Source: Tenebrio molitor
Taxonomy: Eukaryota > Arthropoda > Insecta > Coleoptera > Tenebrionidae
Length of the DNA: 64,000 nucleotides
Assembly (NCBI RefSeq): GCF_963966145.1
Contig: NC_091053.1
Coordinates: 19,468,001-19,532,000 of the forward strand
Direction of reading: 5' to 3'
Part shown: positions 55,853 through 64,000 of the stretch, piece by piece
Layout of the letters: each line of letters begins with the position of its first letter
Numbering within the stretch: the stretch's first letter is position 1
Translations under genes and position numbers: made by a program
The notes under the pieces: generated by a model
Database searches by the model: none
What the model saw: the letters and a program-made list of their open reading frames with translations, nothing else
Told to the model about the DNA's origin: nothing

Positions 55853-58800
55853 ATGTACAACAAACCATCTCCTTATAGAGGTAAAAAAAAAATTGCATCT
55901 CCGGTAATGACAATTTCCTACTTTCAGATGATAAGGATGAGTGCTTCTTTGTCATATCTAACATTTTTATCAAATTTGGTCGTCTCAAAATCACAAAAAT
56001 TGTAACTTTTTTGTCTCTGTTGTTTCAATTTGTTTTCTATCTTTTGCAATTGTGCTACGTCATAATTAAATTTGATCAAGTTTTGGTGATGAGGTACTCC
56101 TGCACGATGGTCATGACGCTTTACGTAAGTACGGTAAACAATTATCGAATCATTTAACATGTTCTTTTTGGTACGAAGGTTTTGTACACGACGGTGTTCA
56201 TCAACACTTACAAGTACGAGAACCTTAAGAAGCGATTTCAAGAGTTCGCTTGGTCTGTCGATAGTGCAGGCGCCGAGGTGAAAGACACCATCTTGGAAAG
56301 ATCAACCAAAACAAATAGAATTTGCTATTTGATTATACTGTTTTTGTGTGTTGCAGTTATCATTAACTGTCCCGTGTGGGGTGATCAAAGCGAACTTTTT
56401 CTCTTTACTCAAGTTGTTGAGTATTTCTTTGGGAAATGGTTGCAAACACTGTCCAATATTTATTTAGCAACTTATGCAGTCGTGTTCTATGGAAGTTTTC
56501 GATTGTCGTTTCAGTTGTTGCATTTTATTCTCCAACTGGAAATACAAATTGTTCTTCTCAACGAACAAATTCTGCAAGTTGGTAATAATTTTTGTCGTTT
56601 GGATGATTGGGACAAGGCGTACAGCCCTCAGTATCAAAAGGAAATAAACGAAACTTTTCAGTTCTTTGTTGAACAGCATGCTGCAATCAAAAGGTAGGGA
56701 TGCATTACATATTTTTTATGAAAATCAAATTTATGGGTAGGTGCATTTATTGGTGTACTTTATTTTTGCATTTTTGTAAACGTTACATCGTCCTTATTAA
56801 TGGAAGTTTGTGTGGGATCATTCATTATTATTATTTCATTCTTCCTCTGCATCGTCGCAAGCAGCAAGCAAGCAGGCCGGATTCATTTATCATTACAGAT
56901 ATTACTATCAAAATTGTGACTTGCCATGTCCTCTCGTTCCTTGTTCAAAACTTTTAGAACAAATGAACAAATAATAATAACGCTTTTTGAATTTTAATTA
57001 ATACTCCTATTTTTATTAACATTCTTTACAGATACATGAAAACTCTTAACAAGGATTTACAAATAACAATGCCAGTAATATTTTTTCTTGGGGGACTTTC
57101 TACGCTCACTACATATTTCTTCATTTTAAACGTAAGGAGAGACACTTGGCAATTTCAGTTTGTTCACTTCGTTTTCCAGAATTTTTTCGCAAGCACTTAC
57201 ATTTTAAAGATTCGCATTATTTTCATTTTACTGATTAACATTTCCATGTCCGTAATGTTCGCTAAAAGTGGTCAAGGAATAGTCGATGAGGTATACGATA
57301 ATAATTTCCCAAATTACGATGATGGCATCAGATTTTGCAGACCGACAGAATTTTCGACGTCCTTGCTTTTTGTCCGTGGTACAATTGGAATTTGAAAAAC
57401 AGGAAGGCGCTCTTGATTTGTATGTCAAATTCCATAAAACCACTCAGTTTTAATTTTGCTGGAATTACAGTTGATTACAAATTGGCTGTCAGTGTGAGTG
57501 TGCCCCGTGCGCTGTTAAAACATTTTGTTCGATACCTTCCTAGAAAGTGAGTCTGTATCGATGGTTACCAGTGGGTGAAGGTTTCGCTTTCGCTCACTCT
57601 CTTTCGCTCACGCATAATTGAAATTCGATTTTATGAAAAAGAATTTGTATTTTGAAAATAATAATCAATAATAACTATTATGCATTCACGATCTTTTTGG
57701 GACCGAGTTGGCTATGATTTTTTCTTTTCATGTTGGACTAACTGACTCAATGATGCAACGGATGCAATTTTTTTTTTCTGTCAGTGTCTGTTCGACATTT
57801 TCTTGCCACCGGATTGCCAGATTTATTATTTTAATATTCGTAAGAAACTAAATGATTTATTAAGTATGTAAAAATAATTTAAATTTCCGTCAAAGGAACA
57901 GTCAAAATTGCCAAAATAATTTTATACGATAAAAAAATTCTATTAAACGATTTAATTTAATTTAAAAATAACAGATCAGATTCAAGAGATCCGGCAACAA
58001 TGTACCTATTCAGAAAATATAACCCTAAACTGAAAACAACCTAACCTAACACAAAAAGTGTCAATGTCCTTTAGGGAATTTAGTTATCACCGAGGTACTG
58101 CCAACAAAATCACTAGATGGTCATAGCCAACTCGGTCCCAAAAAGATCGTGAATGCCTTATACATATAACAATTCATCATTTTACTTAATTCATCACAAC
58201 GATAGCCAACGAATATGCCCATTATTAGTACAACTTTCTAAAGGATTCACTCTTGGTCCGCCGCTTCCAGTAAAAATTTGCAAACGTCGTTTTTTGAAAA
58301 AGTTGCAGCTTTTTTCAGCTGATAATGTCTACATTTTGTTTTCAAAAAGGAGGTGAGACTGCTGAGCCTGTACCATTTATTATATTAAAACAACTAATAG
58401 CTTATTAAAAAACCTCTTACCTAGCTAGAGATGTCAACATTTTGAAATACAAACAGTGTATTCTTCAACTATGAATACCGCGACCACGCTGAAGCGGCTC
58501 TGCTATTGTGCAAATTTTTCCAATTTTTTCTGGGTATCGTAATTTTGATTTTGTGGTACTTCGCGGCACTTGCCTCTTCCAGAACATCATGAGGAACATA
58601 TAATTCTTCATCATCCATTTCCACAACGTGTACACAATCACTTTATTGACGTTACACAACTTTGTTTATTTTGTATTTTTTATCTTTTTCCACAGCAACA
58701 GATCCCTCCAAACATGCGATTTATTTCTTTTTATTTTTATTTTATTTAAAACTTTGAATACAAAGTTACAGACTCACTTTCTAAGTAGTTGGGTCAATTA

Positions 58801-59003
58801 TCGAACAAAACCAAATACAGCACTCGAGAGTAAGGTCGCTTTTGTTCACTTGAATTGAATCATACAATTCGCGTGAACAAAAGCTTTTTTATACCTTCTT
58901 CTCTCGTAGTGTAAATAACTATTGATTTCAATGTGTTTTCTAGGTGGCGAGATTTTCGTTTTCCTACGCGTTGGCTTTGTTCCAATTGAGTAATACGAAA
59001 TAA
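55853..59003 (+). CDS. odorant receptor OR2 (7tm_6), six exons, 403 aa
   Basis: Exons: 55853-55880, 55928-56124, 56179-56693, 57032-57290, 57341-57493, 58944-59003. They total 1212 nt, all introns are GT-AG and phases are identical to OR1. The start is MYNKPSPYR. Conserved blocks: FAWSVDSAGAEVK, WGDQSELFLFTQVVEYFFG, DWDKAYSPQYQKEINETF, KDLQITMPVIFFLGGLST, GQGIVDE, FCPWYNWNLKNRKALLI, PLSFNFAGIT and the final VARFSFSYALALFQLSNTK. The last exon matches OR1 at 15 of 19 residues and exon 5 at 37 of 51. It is expected to be an odorant-gated channel subunit working with Orco in olfactory neurons. Intron 5 is 1450 bp, against 66 bp in OR1, through transposon insertion; correct splicing across it is unproven. 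No stop or frameshift was found in the exons. Confidence 0.87.
57680..58158. mobile_element. MITE in OR2 intron 5
   Basis: TIRs of about 38 bp: GCATTCACGATCTTTTTGGG and CCCAAAAAGATCGTGAATGC, continuing ACCGAGTTGGCTATGA / TCATAGCCAACTCGGT. There is no ORF. It accounts for about 480 bp of the intron expansion. Confidence 0.8.
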
Positions 59004-59465
59004 TTGTATTCTTGTGTTGCATGTCAGAAAGAAGAAATCAAGCTTTTTGATTCAACTCGTGTTTTTGTTTAAGTCACACAAAATTTTCAATCTTCGTTGA
59101 ATTCCTTACTCGTTCACTTTATCCCTACTAACAGATGACAGATGAGCTAAGTCTCAAGGCAACATATTCTTCGGATTTTGTTATTATGCACTTACACAAC
59201 ACGGGCAAATCGTTCTGCAACTTTCACCAACTCCTTCACGTGTGGACATAATTTATAATTATTCTATTGCCACCGGAAGAAAAGTAAGCAAGAAGTTTTC
59301 TATAAATACATAATTAATTTAGCAGTACGTGCATTCGATTTCTCCCCTTTCTACGTAATACATACAAGCATTAGAGGAAGATCTTGATTTGTCTTCTTGA
59401 TTTTCGTCGTTAAAGTGCCTCCTTATTGCATAAAGCGCTAGTTACATTTATTATTCAGTTATATT
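59004..59465. other. OR2 3' flank homologous to OR1 3' flank
   Basis: 59155-59255 (CAAGGCAACATATTCTTCGG … CAACTTTCACCAACTCCTTC) corresponds, inverted, to 36421-36485 (AAGGAGTTGGTGGAAGTTGC … TGTTGCCTTG), with weaker similarity to about 59315 / 36363. Nothing coding is seen. Confidence 0.6.
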
Positions 59466-59958
59466 CAGGGTGATTTTGAAAGTTGTGTAGATATTTTAAT
59501 CACGAGCTACTGGCTTCATGTAGAACTCGAAAAAAATATTTAAAAAATTCTATGTCAAAAAATAAAATGACATTTATTTTTTGAGCTACAATTTTTTTAA
59601 ATTGCTTTTAGTTTTCTATGTTGTCTACAACCTCGTAGGTAAAATTTCGGCCCATTTTAAAAATACACCCTTGTATATCATGTTTTATAAAATGTACGCC
59701 AATGCGAAGTAAAGTTATACGAAATATGCTTTAAAACAAGGAAACCGCATTGGTGTACGTTTTATAAAATATGATATACAGGGTGTATTTTTAAAATGTG
59801 CCGAAATTTTACCTACGAGGTTGTTTGACAACGTAGAAGACTAAAAATAAATGTTATTTTATTTTTTGACATAGAATTTTTTAAACACTTTTTCCGAATT
59901 CTACATGAAGCCAGTAGCTCGTGATTAAAATATCTGCACAACTTTCAAAATCACCCTG
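59466..59958. mobile_element. 493-bp foldback element
   Basis: It begins CAGGGTGATTTTGAAAGTTG and ends CAACTTTCAAAATCACCCTG. Arms of about 235 bp include GAGCTACTGGCTTCATGTAG / CTACATGAAGCCAGTAGCTC and TGTACGCCAATGCG / GCATTGGTGTACG near the centre. A half copy lies at 55511-55684. Confidence 0.85.
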
Positions 59959-60342
59959 TAGGTTAATTATTTTTGTCCAAATAGAATAGACCAACAGCAA
60001 AATCATTAAGACATCACAACGTCATTTAAGCCTTTCTTTTGTTTAGGTTTCAATTCATGAAACCGTGTTAACATAAGTTTTTAGTTACTTAGAATTAATT
60101 ATATGCTTTTGTTGTATGGAATGCAATTGAAAAATAAATTTAGTATTAGAATAAACCTATTTTTTATTTATTTCTTATTGGTTGGTGGTCATCACTATGC
60201 TGTGATATCACAATCAAGAATATTTCCTTTTTAACGAATTTTGAAGAAAATTGGATCATTAAATAGACAAACTGACAAACAAAATATTTAACAGCTACTA
60301 AAACGTCATCTGCATCGCGCAAATAAACCAAAAATTTATTTA
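59959..60342. other. intergenic stretch
   Basis: No gene or clear repeat is recognised. AATAAA-like motifs around 60133 and 60148 could belong to an OR2 3' UTR but are about 1.1 kb past the stop. Confidence 0.3.
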
Positions 60343-60640
60343 TATAGTCCTTTTCAACGACATCCGTGCTATCAGTGTAATTTTTAATATGTTATAGCAT
60401 AGCAGATTGTTCACACAAATTCATCTAAGTCACCCTCGGAATCCGAATCAGACTACATTTTTTTTTGATTTGTCGGAAATGATAGATAATAATTTGAATT
60501 TGTCAATTTGCCGCGTCAAGGTAAATTGCCAAATTAGGAAATTCAAAATTACTAAACTGACACAGCAAATGATGCCAACATATTGTTGTCATATTCACAG
60601 CACGGAAGTCATTGAAAACGACTGTACAGGTTGTAACAGA
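60343..60640. mobile_element. inverted-repeat element related to 8630-8815
   Basis: TATAGTCCTTTTCAACGACATCCGTGCTATCA-type left end, with inverted CACGGAAGTCATTGAAAACG and ACTGTACA at the right. The interior contains AAATTGCCAAATTAGGAAAT, shared with 8630-8815 in opposite orientation. The 97-codon frame here is accidental. Confidence 0.6.
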
Positions 60641-60873
60641 AAAAAAAATGCATTTATTTTAACTGGTGATAGGACTCATCTACTACAACAACTTTTCTAG
60701 GAGGGAACAAAAAGCAAACGAAAGTGAAACCCTTTTATTCATGAAGCGCAATTGTAACTTCTCATGACATTCAAGAAAAACACCAGTAAAAAAAAAAACA
60801 AACGGAAGTGAAACCATTTTATTCATCAAATGCAATACGAGGGGAATAAAAACATTCAGTTTTTACGATTCCT

Positions 60874-61061
60874 AATTGTCCCATCGCAGTTGACGTTGGT
60901 GGCGTAGTTGTATGTGCCGCAAGCCTCATAACGTGTGTCAGACTAGTATCGCCGGTAGGTGGCGATACTGGCGGCAGTTTTTACCGCCGGAAATCTGTCT
61001 ACTAATTTGGCAGCACATCCAACATTTGTATGGTTTTCAGGGCCAACTGCGATGGGACAAT
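60874..61061. mobile_element. ~190-bp MITE
   Basis: TIRs ATTGTCCCATCGCAGTTG / CAACTGCGATGGGACAAT. The core includes a GGTGGCG-rich palindrome (GTATCGCCGGTAGGTGGCGATAC). Confidence 0.6.
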
Positions 61062-61374
61062 CATTTATAATAACCCTGTATTATTTATATGGACAAATCG
61101 TCATAATTTTTACCAATAACTCTTGACAAATATTGAACGTATAAACTTGGCCGAATATGTTTTTTTGGGTGCTTTGCAGGGCAGCAGCCTAGGCTCAGTT
61201 TTATTCAAGTCATTTATGAACGAATTTACTTGTTATAAAAAGAGGTTACGAAAGTCACTAGACGGGTTTTACAAACAAGCGATAAAATTTTGCAGGGATA
61301 TTGTTGAATGAAATATTTTTCAAAATTGCTTCAGTTTCCAGAATTAGAAAGCGTAGTTAGTTTAAATAACTGAG

Positions 61375-61515
61375 GGCTGGTTGCACCAACGTGAGTTAAA
61401 TTTAACTACAGATTAAAATATAAGAAAACATTGTTATTTATAACAATAGGTAAAACCAAAGTAACGAAATATTTTAACATACAGTTAATTTTAACTGACG
61501 TTGGTGAAACCGTCC
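61375..61515. mobile_element. 141-bp MITE, 'ggctggttgcaccaacg' type
   Basis: TIRs GGGCTGGTTGCACCAACGTG / ACGTTGGTGAAACCGTCC with GAGTTAAATTTAACT inside. Ends of this kind are common among small insect MITEs. Confidence 0.65.
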
Positions 61516-61554
61516 ATTTATAACAACGAGTTGGTTATATTTTTTCTACTTACG

Positions 61555-61705
61555 TAACGAGGTAATGACATTCGGATTAATCGCCGTGTTATTAAATATC
61601 CATCATTTAAATACATATTCAGAAGTTCAGAAGTGTGATGTCTCTTCAAAATGACTAATTCTAACGAAACTTGCCCCTCACAGGGGTGAATTTGCAAGAT
61701 GAGAT
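61555..61705. repeat. copy of the 48505-48705 repeat
   Basis: AACGAGGTAATGACATT, GGATTAATCGCCGTGTTATT, TATTCAGAAGTTCAGAAGT and GCCCCTC…GGGGTGAATTTGCAA appear in the same order as at 48505-48705. Confidence 0.6.
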
Positions 61706-62093
61706 AAATTCCATAATTTATATTTTTTTGTACACGCTCCCAAAAATAGCTATTTTACGAACAAATTTGAGTCCCTAAAATGAGTCTATTCCGGATTCGG
61801 TCCCGAAAAATTGCCATGACAACTTTTCCGAATTATTTTAATAAATAAAACACAATGGTTCAATACAACAATTAAACAATTTTTATTATTTACAATAAAA
61901 AGCAATAATATTGTGAAAAAAACTTGCTTCCATCCTTCTAGCCGTTTCAATGAGGTTAAATCAAGATCAGCATCTGTCGCCAGAGACGCAGAATTTCGGC
62001 GGAAGCAATGTCCTGTATACTCTGTCGGTTCGGTGGTTTAAGAAATGATTAATACCATTGAATGTAAAGTATAGCGGAACTTACCTTTTCATG

Positions 62094-62442
62094 TACAGTT
62101 GCGGAATTAAAATTTCGGGCACTATTTTTCTGTCACTTCAACAAAATCTCTGTAAAGCACCTTCTACTGTCATCATGACTGACATTCAAAAATTAAACTT
62201 TTCTGTGTCAGTCACCCAATCATTTTTGAATTTTGAGATTTCAGTTAGTTGCACTGAGTGTAATTACATCATCGCTTTGATATGTTGTCTACCCGTTATT
62301 ATGCCACAAATGACAATTTTTGAACGCCAAAAAGACAAAAACATGACAAGAGTAAAAAATAAGGTTATTAACGTAAATGTTGTTTTAGAGTTTATATCAT
62401 GACATTGACAATAGTGCCCGAAATTTTAATTCCGTAACTGTA
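62094..62442 (+). mobile_element. 349-bp MITE 'aaatttcgggcac'
   Basis: TIRs TACAGTTGCGGAATTAAAAT … TTCGGGCACTATT / AATAGTGCCCGAA … ATTTTAATTCCGTAACTGTA. Its interior is open for 114 codons on the plus strand. The copy at 13470-13800 keeps only 63 of these, so the frame is not judged functional. Confidence 0.75.
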
Positions 62443-64000
62443 CCTAAATAGTTCAACATCGCATCTTCGTCTATAATTACACCAAAACGAGTCCCAAAAC
62501 CAAATTAACAGCGAAGGATACCAACAGCGTCGAAACTAGGGTATTATTAGCAAGGGTCTTGCTGCCAACGTAAATTTGAATTTCCAACGCCTACCGCGAT
62601 GCCACTTATTCTGAATTATAATATGATCAAAAAGTCTTTGGATCAGAGTAGTCGTGGAATTAACAAACTATTTAAAGTCTGTCTCAATTCTAAATTTCCA
62701 CCAACACTGCATTCTACGTTGGAAATGCAACCGGCAACACTGTTTGGTGAAAAATGCGTCAGAACTCAGATTGTATTTGTTAAATTATCTGTCAATTTCT
62801 GTTTTTACAACTCAAAATTTTAAAATAAAGGGGAAAAACGAAAAAAAGTAGGTAGAAAATCAAATTCTAAAAGCAAAATAAACTTATGAACTAATTTTAA
62901 TGTTATCGAATCATGTTTGTGAAATAATTATATTGCCAACTTTGGTTATTAAGAATCCCCAACATAATTCAACAGGTGGTGGAAATTTAGAATTGAGACA
63001 AACTATAGGAAATTATTTATTTCAATGATTTTTGACATTTATTTGACAACTTTCAAGTTAGCAGGTTATAATTCAAAATGTTTCAAAGAAAACATACAAT
63101 TTTTATTATTAAATCATACTATAGTAATGGAATTCATGGTGAAAATGGTGACTGGATTTATTCGCCTCGTTTATGTTTAAACGAGTTCCGTGAGAGATTA
63201 GCACTACTTTGAAGTACACATAAAAACTAAGTAAAAGAAGTAAATAATTCTATAGATAGTTTTTACATTTAATGGCTACCGCGATACAAAGACTTTTTAA
63301 TCATACGATACAAATATCGCAAAAATACGAGAACATTTTTTGGGCTTTTAATAACACGTTAAAATTTTAAATGTGATTTTGCTTACTTTCAAGGACATTA
63401 AAAATGACAGGTGTTGGCAGGTGTAGCCAATAGATATCATTAAATTCCCTAAATTTAGTAAAATTTTATAATTGGAAACCCAAATCAACAGGTCGTGGGT
63501 CCTTGATAAAAAAACAGATTATAGGTATATTTGAAGGTTTTTTCACATAAAAATAATGTGCGAGGTTTTTCTGTCTCAGTTCCTTTTACGGTACATACTC
63601 TGATGAGCGCGGTATAAATTTTATTTTATCACTATCGCGGAAAATATCCACTTCCTATTAAAAATGTAAATTTGTCTTAACGACGTCCAATTGCTCTCTT
63701 CTCAATTTATAAATTCCATTGATTTTTATTTAAAATGCACACATGTTTAGAAAAGTGTCGTTCACAATAATTAAAAGTAGTAATGAAAGTTATACAGTGA
63801 GCGGCAAAAGTATGGAATAAATTCATTAAAAATTAAACAATTTTTTTTTCAAAAAAATCTTTGGACGGGTCAATTTTAGTTTATAAATAGTATATTAAAG
63901 AACGAGTTTTATAAGGGTTGATTTGGGGCACGAGTCCCAAGTGTAGAAAACAACCCGTAGGGGAGTTTTGTATGGGACGAGTGCGCCAATGCTCTTATAA
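62443..64000. other. intergenic right edge of window
   Basis: 62685-62747 is an inverted copy of 55-116 (CAATTCTAAATTTCCACCAA). About 62970-63006 repeats GGTGGAAATTTAGAATTGAG. TATACAGTGAGCGGCAAAAG at 63792 and the ACGAGTTTTATAAGGGTTG segment near 63900 look like further transposon pieces cut by the window end. No gene is seen. Confidence 0.4.

Overview
This 64 kb window is nuclear DNA from an insect, very probably a beetle or a close relative. The evidence is an AT-rich, repeat-packed sequence with short (about 50 bp) GT-AG introns, insect-specific odorant and gustatory receptor genes, an R4/Dong-type retrotransposon and P elements. The order is inferred; no species is claimed.

Layout. (1) 1-4680 is nested short inverted-repeat transposons, probably upstream intron of the first gene. 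(2) 4681-17744 (+) holds the last 12 coding exons (941 codons including stop, all splice phases consistent) of an Ig/fibronectin-III single-pass receptor resembling protogenin/IGDCC proteins. Its 5' exons lie left of the window or were not found. Two introns (3.5 and 6.1 kb) are filled with MITEs, and the 3' UTR runs to a poly(A) signal at 20413. (3) 20.5-23.6 kb has a decayed hAT transposon and a young 332-bp tandem satellite. (4) 24458-25654 (-) is a gustatory receptor. (5) 31.6-35.4 kb (-) is a nearly complete R4-clade non-LTR retrotransposon with one 1174-codon ORF. (6) Two odorant-receptor genes, each reconstructed here as six exons, sit in divergent orientation: OR1 at 36612-38241 (-, 404 aa) and OR2 at 55853-59003 (+, 403 aa). 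They are an inverted segmental duplication including the promoter and 3' flank. (7) Between them lie a 3.73-kb P element (THAP plus DDE transposase), joined head-to-head through a shared 8-bp TTTTTGAA site to a second, decayed P element, then many MITEs, then a second R4 copy that has lost its endonuclease and ends 0.34 kb upstream of OR2. (8) 59-64 kb is intergenic with foldback elements and MITEs.

How the parts relate. The three chemoreceptors form a small receptor neighbourhood that is being remodelled by transposons. A MITE enlarged OR2 intron 5 from about 66 to 1450 bp, a 43-bp OR exon/intron fragment lies inside a repeat at 30.65 kb, and both OR flanks carry R4 copies. Several apparent frameshifts (P transposase, Gr last exon, R4 copy 2) fall in homopolymers, so they may be assembly errors or real decay. 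No prokaryotic features, CRISPR, rRNA or intact tRNA were seen.
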